35,162 nucleotides of DNA, from assembly GCA_005877815.1 (NCBI GenBank), contig VBOG01000039.1, forward strand, positions 1 to 35,162, read 5' to 3'. This DNA comes from Nitrospirota bacterium. Lineage in GTDB: Bacteria; Nitrospirota; Nitrospiria; Nitrospirales; NS-4. Positions 8,227 through 15,906 of this stretch are shown in pieces. Position numbers and translations under genes: made by a program. Each line of letters begins with the position of its first letter. Position 1 is the first letter of the stretch. The notes under the pieces are model-generated. The model had not been told where the DNA came from, did no database searches, and saw only the letters and a program-made list of their open reading frames with translations.

Positions 8227-9012
8227 TTATTGCCCGACGATCAGCTTATCCTTAAACCTGTCCACAACGTCCCTGGAAATGCCGGCCTTGGTGACCAATT
8301 CGTCTTTCGTTTTATAGGGCCGGTTCTTGATCAGTTTTTGAGTATCCTCTTTGCCCAAGCCGGGTAAGATCAAGTCCGTCTCTGAGGACTTATTCACATC
8401 GACGAGTGGGCCTAGTTCCGGTGGCCGGACAGGTTCTGCTACCGGCGGCTTGGCGCTCGCAGAAGAGGGTGGCGAGACAGGCGCTGGATTCGCAGTCCCC
8501 GGCTTCTCTTGAGGGTTGGGCACAGGCGGCGTAGGCGCATTTGTGGCAGGCGGCGCGGGCTTGGGGAGGACGGGAGGGGTCAACAGTTCGGCCTGCTCGC
8601 GCTCCTTCAGTTCTTTTTGCTGGCGCTTCAAAATCTTGAGCCGATCTTCGCCCCGCTGTTTTTGCACCTCCAGCTCCTGGGCCAATGTTTTCTTTGCCGC
8701 CGTCAGCTCCTTCACCTGGCGCTCGAGGTCCTTGACCTTGGTCTCCGCGGCTTGCCGCTCTTTGGCAACCGCTGCATCCTTCCCGGCGACTTCAGTCGTT
8801 GCCTTGTCCAAATCTTCTTTTAGCTTGACTTTCGATTCCTGCACGACTTTCAGTTGTTTGTTGAGCGCTTCATTTTGGACCCGGGTCCGATCAAGATCGC
8901 TCTTGGTGGCCTGAAGGTCCTGGAGTGTTTGCTCATGGGTGCTCTGGCTCACGACGCAACCCTGGAAAGCAATCAAGGCTACTATCGCCAATCCTGTCGC
9001 GATTCGGTTCAT
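8227..9012 (-). CDS. Coiled-coil lipoprotein-like protein with helix-hairpin-helix domain
   Basis: The 261-residue product is probably exported. Residues 1-19 (MNRIATGLAIVALIAFQGC) form a signal peptide with a lipobox-like end at Cys19, although Phe and Gln at -3/-2 are unusual. Residues about 25-145 are a long charged coiled coil. A Pro/Ala-rich linker follows (about 146-195). The last 60 residues (VDVNKSSETDLILPGLGKED and on) are a ComEA/T2SK-like helix-hairpin-helix module, normally a DNA-binding fold. GGGAGGTG precedes the ATG. An outer-envelope DNA-binding or scaffold role is possible, but no family name is secure. It is a single-gene unit with its own promoter and terminator. Confidence 0.8.
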   Translation of the reverse strand: MNRIATGLAIVALIAFQGCVVSQSTHEQTLQDLQATKSDLDRTRVQNEALNKQLKVVQESKVKLKEDLDKATTEVAGKDAAVAKERQAAETKVKDLERQVKELTAAKKTLAQELEVQKQRGEDRLKILKRQQKELKEREQAELLTPPVLPKPAPPATNAPTPPVPNPQEKPGTANPAPVSPPSSASAKPPVAEPVRPPELGPLVDVNKSSETDLILPGLGKEDTQKLIKNRPYKTKDELVTKAGISRDVVDRFKDKLIVGQ

Positions 9013-9062
9013 TCACACCTCCCGTTTCTACTGCCGTACCCGCGTGAACACCGGCGTTTCAT

Positions 9063-9091
9063 GGTGTAGTCGAAAACACTGATTTTGTCAA
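9063..9091 (-). promoter_or_regulatory. Putative promoter of the coiled-coil/HHH gene
   Basis: On the minus strand TTGACA (9091-9086) is followed after 17 bases by TACACC (9068-9063, three of six matches). This places a start site about 45 bases before the ATG at 9012. The -10 match is weak. Confidence 0.35.
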
Positions 9092-9153
9092 TATCTGAAA
9101 GACTTTAGGTCCCCTTGACAATCCCGCCCGCATTCCCGAATGATGCGGCCCTT

Positions 9154-9942
9154 ATGACTCTTTGGACAGTCATCATCCTCGGCATCGTTGAAGGATTGAC
9201 CGAATTCCTTCCCGTTTCCTCCACGGGCCATCTCATACTCGCCGGCCACGCCATGGGCTTTAGCGGCGAGCTGGCGACAAGCTTTGAGATTGCCATTCAA
9301 CTCGGTTCCATTCTGTCGGTCGTCGTCTATTTCCGGCAGCGTTTATGGGATTTGCTGCAACGACTGCCGACAGATCCGGCCAGTCGGCGGCTCGTGCTGG
9401 GCATCGCGATGGCCTTTCTTCCCGCCGCGGCGCTGGGCTTGGCCGTGCACCATTGGATCGAACTGCATCTCTTCGGACCGATCACAGTCGCCGGCGCGCT
9501 CGTGGTGGGCGGTGTCATCATTCTCATCATCGAACATACGCTCACAGACCGCGGAACACATGGCTTGGAACGAGTCGAGCTGAGACAAGCCTGGTGGGTC
9601 GGCATCGCGCAGTGCTTTTCCCTGTTTCCGGGGGTCTCGCGGTCCGGAGCCACCATCATGGGCGGCTTGTTGTCCGGCATGGACCGAAGCACCGCAACAG
9701 AGTTCTCCTTTTTTCTGGCTCTTCCGACCATGCTTGCCGCAACAGGCTATAAAATTCTCAAATCGAGAGAACTCCTCCTGCAAGGGGATCCGTTGCTCCT
9801 GCCCGTTGGTCTCACCGTGGCGTTTCTCACGGGCCTTCTCGTCATCGCAGGATTTCTCTCGTTCATCAAAAAGCACACGTTCAAGCCGTTCGCCTACTAC
9901 CGCATTGCGTTGGGATTGGTGATCCTCCTATTGTTGCGTTAA
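9154..9942 (+). CDS. uppP: Undecaprenyl-diphosphatase UppP (BacA family)
   Basis: This integral membrane phosphatase recycles undecaprenyl diphosphate to the monophosphate carrier for cell-wall synthesis and can give bacitracin resistance. The 262-residue protein has the two family signatures: EGLTEFLPVSSTGHL near the N-terminus (residues about 11-25) and PGVSRSGATIMGG in the second half. About eight hydrophobic segments are present. The ATG at 9154 gives the standard MTLWxxIILGIVEG start. An upstream TTG at 9115 would add 13 non-matching residues. No Shine-Dalgarno is visible. TTGACA (9115-9120) with AATGAT (9139-9144, 18-base spacer) would start transcription almost at the ATG, so the message may be nearly leaderless. 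Confidence 0.95.
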   Translation: MTLWTVIILGIVEGLTEFLPVSSTGHLILAGHAMGFSGELATSFEIAIQLGSILSVVVYFRQRLWDLLQRLPTDPASRRLVLGIAMAFLPAAALGLAVHHWIELHLFGPITVAGALVVGGVIILIIEHTLTDRGTHGLERVELRQAWWVGIAQCFSLFPGVSRSGATIMGGLLSGMDRSTATEFSFFLALPTMLAATGYKILKSRELLLQGDPLLLPVGLTVAFLTGLLVIAGFLSFIKKHTFKPFAYYRIALGLVILLLLR

Positions 9943-9949
9943 TGTCGGC

Positions 9950-10603
9950 TCACCTCTCCTGAATCAGATCATCCTGAAGTTCATCCGGGTTGCTGCCAGA
10001 GACCGGGAAATGGCGCGCCAATATTTCTCCACATTCAGCAATCGCCCGGCACAATCCGTCGACAGGACGATCGTCCTTGATACCTCGGACCACAACTTGC
10101 ACGATATGCTCCCACGTACCTCTAGGCACCACTTCGTTGATCGCCCGGTCGGCCAGGACCTGGACCTGCCGCTCCAGTAGGGAGATCATGATGAGAACCC
10201 CTGTCCCGTCCCTCGTCTTATGCAGACCGTGTTGGTGGAACGCTCGTTCTGCCCGATGCCGGACCTTCATGCTCATGCGCGGTTTGGACGTGAACAATCG
10301 GATGCCGACGGGCGTTGAGCCTGCCTGGTGACCCGCGACGTACCCGACAATCGCGCCAAGAATCACCAGTCCGAAATGATACGGTTCACTCATCCAGCGT
10401 CCCCATCCAGGCCACATCGTGTCGACCGTCAGTGCCAGTACGAGAACTAAAAGGCCGGTCAGGAGGCCTGCGAGATGTCCGGCGTCTCGATACAGGCCCG
10501 ATGAGGGGACCACCATCGGCACGATCTCGCCGCGTGTCCGCCGTTCTACGGCCTGGACGGCCTCTCGTATTCTGCTCAAGTCCTCCTCGGTGAATGACTT
10601 CAT
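9950..10603 (-). CDS. TPM-domain membrane protein (second of a pair)
   Basis: The 217-residue protein begins at the ATG at 10603 (MKSFTEEDLSRIREAVQAVE), two bases after the stop of the upstream TPM gene. The open frame further upstream translates that gene in the wrong frame. The N-terminal part resembles the start of a TPM domain (ERRTRGEIVPMVV). Two membrane helices follow (GLLTGLLVLVLALTV and FGLVILGAIVGYVAG). The rest of the TPM-like fold follows (DGTGVLIMISLLERQVQVLA). Proteins of this type are often encoded with LemA and YgcG-like TPM proteins. Their biochemical role is poorly defined, with proposals including envelope stress and protein assembly. It converges on uppP, with 7 bases between stops. 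Confidence 0.8.
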   Translation of the reverse strand: MKSFTEEDLSRIREAVQAVERRTRGEIVPMVVPSSGLYRDAGHLAGLLTGLLVLVLALTVDTMWPGWGRWMSEPYHFGLVILGAIVGYVAGHQAGSTPVGIRLFTSKPRMSMKVRHRAERAFHQHGLHKTRDGTGVLIMISLLERQVQVLADRAINEVVPRGTWEHIVQVVVRGIKDDRPVDGLCRAIAECGEILARHFPVSGSNPDELQDDLIQER

Positions 10604-10604
10604 C

Positions 10605-11486
10605 TCACCAATCTCCTGACGCTCCTCCACCGCCAAAATCCCCTCCGCCCCCGCTGAAGGAGCCGCCGCCAGAGAAGCCCCCTCCGAAGCCGCCTTCCGA
10701 CCATCCTCCTGCAAAACCTCCCCCTGGGGAATGGCGGCCGCGGAAGATCGCGGAGAGGGCCAGAATGCCGATGACAGCGGCCACGCTGGCAAGAAGCGCA
10801 AGCAATAAGCCCGTCGAGAGGGCCATCAAAAATGAGAGCGCTCCACCGCCGGCAACGCCCAGGCCAAGTCGGTGTCCCCCAAGAATGACCCCCACCAGGG
10901 CACCAACGACCACCGCGATCAGGAACATGGAGGGAAGACTGTCGGAGCTTGGAGCGCCTGCCGGGGATTGCCGTTCCGTGGGTTGGTACCTTCCCTCGAT
11001 GGTTCCGAGAATGGCATGAAGCCCCGCCGTAATCCCGCCGGGAAAGTCACCGGCTTTGAACCGCGGGACGATTTCGTGCCGGATGATCCGGGACGTCACA
11101 GCATCAGTCAGGACGCCCTCAAGTCCGTACCCCACTTCGATGCGGATTTTCCGGTCGCCGGGTACCACCAACAGGAGCACGCCGTTGTCCGTCCCCTTTC
11201 GCCCAAGTTTCCAGGTAGTGGCCACTCGGTGCGAAAACTCTTCGAGCGGTTGTCCCTCCAATGAGGGCAACGTCAGCAGCACGACCTGGTTGCCCGTCCG
11301 TGCCTCGTGCGCCTCCAGTTCGGCCGTCAGCGATGCAGAGACATCCGGGGGTAACAAATGGCCCGCGTCCACGATCCGACCCGTCAGCGGTGGCACGTCC
11401 AACGCGATGGCCGCCGCCCCACAGACAATGAAGCACCACAAGCTCGAAATAAGAAGACAGGGTAGGATTCTCAGCCGAGCTGACAA
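10605..11486 (-). CDS. YgcG-like TPM-domain protein with Gly-rich tail
   Basis: The 293-residue protein has an N-terminal signal peptide. A periplasmic TPM domain (residues about 38-160) contains GRIVDAGHLL, TGNQVVLLTLPSL and GTDNGVLLLVVPGDRKIRIE. Two or three hydrophobic helices follow (MFLIAVVVGALVGVILGG; LLLALLASVAAVIGILALSA). The C-terminus is a Gly/Ser/Phe-rich tail typical of the YgcG group. The start is a TTG at 11486, 26 bases after lemA. No good Shine-Dalgarno is seen, and an alternative non-ATG start a few codons away cannot be excluded. The lemA-TPM-TPM arrangement is widespread and suggests a membrane-associated complex, function unproven. Confidence 0.85.
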   Translation of the reverse strand: MSARLRILPCLLISSLWCFIVCGAAAIALDVPPLTGRIVDAGHLLPPDVSASLTAELEAHEARTGNQVVLLTLPSLEGQPLEEFSHRVATTWKLGRKGTDNGVLLLVVPGDRKIRIEVGYGLEGVLTDAVTSRIIRHEIVPRFKAGDFPGGITAGLHAILGTIEGRYQPTERQSPAGAPSSDSLPSMFLIAVVVGALVGVILGGHRLGLGVAGGGALSFLMALSTGLLLALLASVAAVIGILALSAIFRGRHSPGGGFAGGWSEGGFGGGFSGGGSFSGGGGDFGGGGASGDW

Positions 11487-11512
11487 CAGCGTGAATCCAG
11501 ATGTCGGCAGCG

Positions 11513-12112
11513 CTAAAACTTGACGTCCGGCGGTTTGGCGACCGCTCGTTCATCGGCTACGGTGAAGTTCGGCTTCACCTCGGCATGCAGGAGAAATTTT
11601 GCCGTTAAGTTTGTGGGAAAGAACCGTACGGCCTTGTTATATTCGGCCACCTTGTCAATATAGCGTTTGCGGGAGACTGCAATCCTGTTTTCCGTTCCTT
11701 CAAGCTGGCTCTGCAGGTCGCGGAAATTTTCATTGGCTTTCAGGTCAGGATACTTTTCTACCACCACCATCAGACGGCTAAGGGCGGACGACAGATCGCC
11801 TTGCGCCGCCTGAAATTTTCGAAAGGCCTGAGGATCCCTGAGCAATTCCGGAGTCGCTTTGATCCCAGCAGCCTGAGAGCGCGCCTGAGTCACGGCTTCC
11901 AGCGTCTCCTTTTCATGCGCCGCGTAGCCCTTCACCACATTGACCAAGTTCGGGATGAGATCCGCGCGGCGTTGATATTGGTTGAGCACCTCGCTCCATG
12001 CTTGATTGGTTTCCTCGTCGAGCCCTTGAATGGTGTTGTAGCCGCAACCCGAAATGGTCAGAATCACTGCGGCGAACCCAAGAGTAAGCCACGTGCGGTT
12101 GGACGAACGCAT
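11513..12112 (-). CDS. lemA: LemA-family lipoprotein
   Basis: The 199-residue protein starts at the ATG at 12112, which follows GGAGG at a good distance. The in-frame ATG at 12142 would add ten residues before the signal. The signal peptide ends in a good lipobox (ILTISGC, Cys23), so the product is probably a lipoprotein. The helical LemA domain carries its usual motifs: LIPNLVNVVKGYA, KYPDLKANENF and FPTNLTAKF-like segments near the C-terminus. LemA proteins form alpha-helical bundles of unclear function. Coupling to the two TPM genes downstream suggests they act together. It is the promoter-proximal gene of a three-gene operon. Confidence 0.92.
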   Translation of the reverse strand: MRSSNRTWLTLGFAAVILTISGCGYNTIQGLDEETNQAWSEVLNQYQRRADLIPNLVNVVKGYAAHEKETLEAVTQARSQAAGIKATPELLRDPQAFRKFQAAQGDLSSALSRLMVVVEKYPDLKANENFRDLQSQLEGTENRIAVSRKRYIDKVAEYNKAVRFFPTNLTAKFLLHAEVKPNFTVADERAVAKPPDVKF

Positions 12113-12192
12113 TTCTCTGCCTCCTGTCTGATCGAGCTTCATCTTACTCCATCAATCTGGTTTTTGCCGGGCTTAAGGCGACTCAGTCAGGT

Positions 12193-12268
12193 TGGCTCCC
12201 CGGGCAGGACTCGAACCTGCGACCATTCGGTTAACAGCCGAACGCTCTACCAACTGAGCTACCGGGGA
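12193..12268 (-). tRNA. tRNA-Asn (GTT)
   Basis: Read on the minus strand from 12268 to 12193, a full cloverleaf forms. The acceptor stem is TCCCCGG/CCGGGGA, the D-loop AGCTCAGTTGGTAGAGC, the anticodon loop CTGTTAA with anticodon GTT, and the T-arm GCAGG TTCGAGT CCTGC. The discriminator base is G, and the CCA end is encoded in the DNA (12195-12193). The total is 76 bases. The GTT anticodon reads AAC/AAU as asparagine. Confidence 0.97.
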
Positions 12269-12288
12269 ATATCGGGGAAAAGAGCGTT

Positions 12289-12317
12289 TTTATAACATAG
12301 GACGGAATGAAGCGCAA
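12289..12317 (-). promoter_or_regulatory. Promoter of tRNA-Asn
   Basis: On the minus strand TTGCGC (12317-12312) is followed after 17 bases by TATAAA (12294-12289, five of six matches). This places the start site about 14 bases upstream of the mature tRNA 5' end. Confidence 0.6.
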
Positions 12318-12327
12318 ATAGCGTCTG

Positions 12328-12591
12328 CTAGAAATCCGCGATCCGACCCTCGTCCTCGTCGATGTCCTCTGTAGAGGCCTCGTCGCCTCCTATACCGGCA
12401 TAATGTCGCGCCCAGGACATGTAGATATGGCCGCTATCTTTCAACGTATCGGCATTCTTTGCAACGGTCTTGATCTCGGATGCATCCTTTCCCATTGTCG
12501 TCAATTCTTCAACGTAGTCGTGAAAAGCTTGGTTGACATGCGTCATGGCTTCCGCAACTTCATGCACTGACCGTCTGATCTCGTCGTTCAT
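12328..12591 (-). CDS. Small acidic protein of unknown function after the oxidoreductase operon
   Basis: I do not recognise a family. The 87-residue protein starts at the ATG at 12591 behind GGAGG. The longer open frame upstream runs through the terminator and out-of-frame ferredoxin codons, so it is not real. The sequence is helical and soluble (VHEVAEAMTHVNQAFHDYVE), contains SWARHYAG near residue 63, and ends in an acidic tail (about residues 74-84). It has no cysteines, so it is not an extra ferredoxin. It lies 25 bases beyond the terminator hairpin of the five-subunit oxidoreductase operon on the same strand. It may therefore be expressed at a reduced level by read-through, or independently. 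A link to that enzyme is only positional. Confidence 0.7.
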   Translation of the reverse strand: MNDEIRRSVHEVAEAMTHVNQAFHDYVEELTTMGKDASEIKTVAKNADTLKDSGHIYMSWARHYAGIGGDEASTEDIDEDEGRIADF

Positions 12592-12615
12592 AATGCGCCT
12601 CCGGGCCCTTCCAAC

Positions 12616-12651
12616 AAAAAGCCCCATGGCGATAAGCGCCCTGGGGCTTTT
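12616..12651 (-). terminator. Intrinsic terminator of the oxidoreductase operon
   Basis: AAAAGCCCCA (12617-12626) pairs with TGGGGCTTTT (12642-12651). A GGCG/CGCC inner stem adds length. On the minus strand a TTTTTGTTGG tract follows the stem. It lies 24 bases after the ferredoxin-subunit gene. On the plus strand it is a weaker terminator. Confidence 0.8.
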
Positions 12652-12674
12652 GCTTCTGCCCTTAAGAAAGTAAA

Positions 12675-12953
12675 CTATCCCGCGTAGGCTTGCCCCAGTG
12701 CCGCCGCCTCGCCTTTTTTGTGCAACAGCTTGCCGTCCGCGCCCATGGCCAGCATCTCTACCGCTTGATGCTTGGCGGCATCGCAAACAACCTTGCAGAG
12801 CTCGCAACCCTTGCAGACGTCCGTCACCACCCTCGCCACCATATTCTTGGCGTCCAAGAGAATACAGTCCGCCTCAGGACAGTACATGATGCAGAGACGG
12901 CATCCTTTTTTCGCCACACATTTCTCGTCGGTCACCACCGCTACGTTATACAT
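12675..12953 (-). CDS. 2-oxoacid:ferredoxin oxidoreductase, epsilon (ferredoxin-like) subunit
   Basis: This 92-residue protein carries two [4Fe-4S]-type cysteine clusters: CVAKKGCRLCIMYC (C-x5-C-x2-C-x3-C) and CKGCELCKVVC (C-x2-C-x2-C-x3-C). It would pass electrons between the catalytic subunits and free ferredoxin. Its place as the last gene matches the ForE subunit of the Hydrogenobacter five-subunit enzyme. The C-terminal 25 residues lack cysteines. It lies 12 bases after the gamma gene and before a clear terminator. Confidence 0.88.
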   Translation of the reverse strand: MYNVAVVTDEKCVAKKGCRLCIMYCPEADCILLDAKNMVARVVTDVCKGCELCKVVCDAAKHQAVEMLAMGADGKLLHKKGEAAALGQAYAG

Positions 12954-12965
12954 GCGCCGTCCTTT

Positions 12966-13661
12966 CTAAACCCGTGCGACCGTCAATTCCACTTGATTCT
13001 TCTCCGCCCATTCCGCTCCGACTTCATACGCCTTTTTGACGACGGCCAAATTCTTCGCCAGCAGCAACTCTTTTTTCGCGAACTTCTTCGTGATCGCCTG
13101 GTCCAGAGTCGCTGTACCGCCGGAGGCCACATACTTTTTGCCGAAGCGGTCCTGCAACGCTAGGTCGAGCGCTTCCATGGAGACGCATTTCGTAATTCCG
13201 GCCACGGAACCGATCATCCCCATGTTCGTAGATAACTCTGTACCGGCGATCTCAAGCGCCATTTCGGTGGCATTCACGTAATACACCGCCACTTCCAGAT
13301 CAATCAGACGCTGTTTGTCTTCTTCCGTTAACAATTCCATGTTGGAATTGATGATGACCAACCCGCCCCGCTTGATGCCGGAATAGAACGGCATCGTATA
13401 GCTTTTGCCTTGCGTAATCACCTGAGGGTGGAACACCTCGATGACTTCCGGGTAGACGAGTTCGCCGCGGTCGTAGATGCGTTCGACGCCGATCCGCACG
13501 TAGGCTTCCGCGGGTGCCATACGCTTTTCGGCACCAAAGAACGGATTGGAGATCGCCTGTCGGTTGTCTTTTGACGCCGCCATGGCCATGACATGCGCCG
13601 ACGTCACGACACCTTGGCCGCCGAGGCCGGACATCCGGATATTGATTCGTCGCTTGATCAT
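12966..13661 (-). CDS. porG: 2-oxoacid:ferredoxin oxidoreductase, gamma subunit
   Basis: The 231-residue protein belongs to the PorG/catalytic domain III family of pyruvate/2-oxoacid:ferredoxin oxidoreductases. It has the typical start RRINIRMSGLGGQGVVTSAH and the substrate-side motif NPFFGAEKRMAPAEAYVRI. The ATG at 13661 follows AGAGGAGA. The frame upstream overlaps the beta gene and is spurious. It lies 25 bases after the beta gene. With alpha, beta, delta and epsilon it should form a CoA-dependent enzyme that interconverts a 2-oxoacid and its acyl-CoA plus CO2 with ferredoxin. The family cannot distinguish pyruvate from 2-oxoglutarate. Confidence 0.9.
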   Translation of the reverse strand: MIKRRINIRMSGLGGQGVVTSAHVMAMAASKDNRQAISNPFFGAEKRMAPAEAYVRIGVERIYDRGELVYPEVIEVFHPQVITQGKSYTMPFYSGIKRGGLVIINSNMELLTEEDKQRLIDLEVAVYYVNATEMALEIAGTELSTNMGMIGSVAGITKCVSMEALDLALQDRFGKKYVASGGTATLDQAITKKFAKKELLLAKNLAVVKKAYEVGAEWAEKNQVELTVARV

Positions 13662-13686
13662 CGCCGTCTCCTCTATAGAGATGAAC

Positions 13687-14589
13687 TTAGGCCTGAGCCA
13701 GCGCTTCCTTTGCCGAGGCCTTCTTGGCCTTGTCTTTTTCGGCCAGATCCGCCAGGAATGCCTTGGCTTCATCCGACATAAACTCTTTGTAGGCGAACCG
13801 CTCGCCGGGCTTCTCGGAGTCGCGCATTTCCTGAAGTCCTTCCATGCTGTTCTTGCCGATTTCCAGGATGCACGGCGTGTACAGTTGGAGGTACGTCGGG
13901 CCGATCTCCCGCGCGATCAGCACGGCATTGCGAACGACCTTTTCCACCAGCGAAGGTTTGCTGACGGTGCAGTTCACGATATAGTGACAGCCTGACTCTT
14001 TCGCGATTTCCGGTAGGCGTACCTTATCGAACTTCTTGCCCACCGGGGCCATCTTCGCGACGAACCCCTTCTGCATGAGGCCGCTCTCCTGCCCCCCGGT
14101 GTTGGCATAGAGCTCATTGTCGAAACAGATCGTCGTAAATTTCTCCTGACGGAACCACGACTGCAAGGTGTAGTCCAAGCCGATATCCACCGTCGCCCCG
14201 TCGCCGGCGAGCACGACGACATCCTTCACGCGGTCAGGAAAGCGAACCATCAGCGCACGCTTCAATCCGGACGCGATGGCATTCTGATTCCCGAAGAGTG
14301 AATGGATGTTATGCACACCGACATGAGGGAAGACCAGACTGGTGCATCCGGTGGATCCGACCATGACCGTGTCCTCAGGTGCAGGAAGCGAAGCTAGAAT
14401 GTAGCGGAACGCCATGGATTCAGGGCAACCGGCGCACAAGGAGTGTTGTTCGATCAGCTCCTTGTTGACCCCGACGTCCTTCCATCCCCGGCCTTCTTTT
14501 CCCCAAGTGGCGTTGGTCACCAGATCTTGGTATTCCGGCGGCATAATATCGAAGAACTCCGGGCAAATTTGGATCCGCTCTTTACTCAT
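13687..14589 (-). CDS. porB: 2-oxoacid:ferredoxin oxidoreductase, beta subunit (TPP-binding)
   Basis: This 300-residue catalytic subunit binds thiamine diphosphate and one Fe-S cluster. Visible motifs are HSLCAGCPES (cluster cysteines and substrate loop), GSTGCTSLVFPH, the Mg/TPP motif AGDGATVDIGLDY and FDNELYANTGGQ. A Lys/Ala-rich tail follows (KDKAKKASAKEALAQA). GAGGAG precedes the ATG. The reaction is reversible in autotrophs that run the reverse TCA cycle, where it fixes CO2 onto acetyl-CoA or succinyl-CoA. The gene lies between alpha and gamma in the order seen in Hydrogenobacter forDABGE. Confidence 0.92.
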   Translation of the reverse strand: MSKERIQICPEFFDIMPPEYQDLVTNATWGKEGRGWKDVGVNKELIEQHSLCAGCPESMAFRYILASLPAPEDTVMVGSTGCTSLVFPHVGVHNIHSLFGNQNAIASGLKRALMVRFPDRVKDVVVLAGDGATVDIGLDYTLQSWFRQEKFTTICFDNELYANTGGQESGLMQKGFVAKMAPVGKKFDKVRLPEIAKESGCHYIVNCTVSKPSLVEKVVRNAVLIAREIGPTYLQLYTPCILEIGKNSMEGLQEMRDSEKPGERFAYKEFMSDEAKAFLADLAEKDKAKKASAKEALAQA

Positions 14590-14637
14590 GGTTGCTCCTC
14601 TCGTCTATCGTCGTCATTTGAGAATTCAAATCCTCCG

Positions 14638-15846
14638 TCAGCTCCCGCGGCCGGCCAAGGTCGCCACCGACTTGCCGAGAGACCGCTGGATATGCTCCAC
14701 GATCACTTCCGGAGGCATCGTCATGCCGCCCGCCACGTGCGGTCCGGCAATTACGCGGTCGCTGTCCGGGATCGTCGCCTTGATTTCACGCGCCATCCAG
14801 CCGGCGACATTGAACTCCGGCACGAAGATGTGCTTGGCGTGTTTGGTGGCTTCCCGGATTTCATGATAGGGCCACGGCCGCAAGCTCTTCACTTTCACAA
14901 GACCGACCCGCAGCCCCTCGTCCTCAAGCAACCGGATCGCTTCCCGGCCCTGAGAAACGGCCGTTCCAGACGACACGATGAGAATCTCTGCGTCCGTGTT
15001 TTCGGATTCGATCAGCCCGCCAATCATCGGAATCGTATGTTTGCGGGACCGCTCAATGGCCGCGCGAATTTCCTGCTGCCACGACGCGTGTGTGGCATAG
15101 CTGATGTAGTTGCTCTTCATGACAAAGGGATCGCGCATCATCCGGACCGGTGGACACTCCATGTCCATGCAGGGAACTGGTGACCGGTACGGATCATACG
15201 GAGGCAGACACATGTCCACCGGCGTCAAATTTACGACGTCCTTCGTGTGCGTGACAAAGAAGCCATCGCAACAGATGGCGATCGGCAGATGGACATCCGG
15301 CTGCTCGGCCACGATGAAGCCCATCAAAATCCAATCATAGAAGTCCTGGGCCGTTTCGGCATGCCACACGAGCATGCCGGTCTCCAGGAGGAAGTAGATT
15401 TCCAACGTGTCGGGCTGAATGCTCAACGGCGAATTGATCCCGCGGCAGGTCACGATCATTTCGATCGGAAGCCGCGCACCGGACCACATCGGGAAATTTT
15501 CCATCGCCCGCATCGTCCCGGGACCAGCCGTCGTGGTGAACACGCGGGCGCCGCCGAATGACCCGCCGGCGCACTCGGACATGACCCCGAACTCGTTCTC
15601 ACCCCGCATGTAATCGGTGACATAGCCCTCGGCATAGAGTTCGCCGATTAAGGCCGCCGCTTCGCTCTGTGGCGTAATGGGATAGGCGACCATGAGATCG
15701 ACGCTGGCGCGTCTGATCGCTTCCTTGATGACTTCGCTTCCGGTGAAGAAGGACGGAATGCGAGGCGCTTCAAAAAAGAGATGGTGGGGGTCCGTGAAGA
15801 CCTGCCCCTTCTTATTTTTTGTGCCGATGATTGAATGGCTGTCCAT
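14638..15846 (-). CDS. porA: 2-oxoacid:ferredoxin oxidoreductase, alpha subunit
   Basis: The 402-residue protein contains the pyrimidine-binding domain I (FFTGSEVIKEAIRRASVDLM, AYPITPQSE, MRGENEFGVMSECAGGSFGG) and the transketolase-C-like domain II (VSSGTAVSQGREAIRLLEDE, VGLVKVKSLRPWPYHEI). The TxxGPG-like loop (FTTTAGPGTMRAMENFPMWS) is intact. AAGGAGG precedes the ATG at 15846. It pairs with the beta subunit to form the active site. An N-terminal extension of about 30 residues precedes the conserved domain. Operon position is second, after the delta-like gene. Confidence 0.92.
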   Translation of the reverse strand: MDSHSIIGTKNKKGQVFTDPHHLFFEAPRIPSFFTGSEVIKEAIRRASVDLMVAYPITPQSEAAALIGELYAEGYVTDYMRGENEFGVMSECAGGSFGGARVFTTTAGPGTMRAMENFPMWSGARLPIEMIVTCRGINSPLSIQPDTLEIYFLLETGMLVWHAETAQDFYDWILMGFIVAEQPDVHLPIAICCDGFFVTHTKDVVNLTPVDMCLPPYDPYRSPVPCMDMECPPVRMMRDPFVMKSNYISYATHASWQQEIRAAIERSRKHTIPMIGGLIESENTDAEILIVSSGTAVSQGREAIRLLEDEGLRVGLVKVKSLRPWPYHEIREATKHAKHIFVPEFNVAGWMAREIKATIPDSDRVIAGPHVAGGMTMPPEVIVEHIQRSLGKSVATLAGRGS

Positions 15847-15906
15847 CGGATCGCCTCCTTATTATTTTCGCGCCGTCCCCAAGAGACTGACTCACGAGCG
15901 CTTTGA

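Noticed and set aside
12592..12807. N-terminal extension of the small gene after the oxidoreductase operon
   Set aside because: It reads through the terminator hairpin and an out-of-frame part of the ferredoxin gene.
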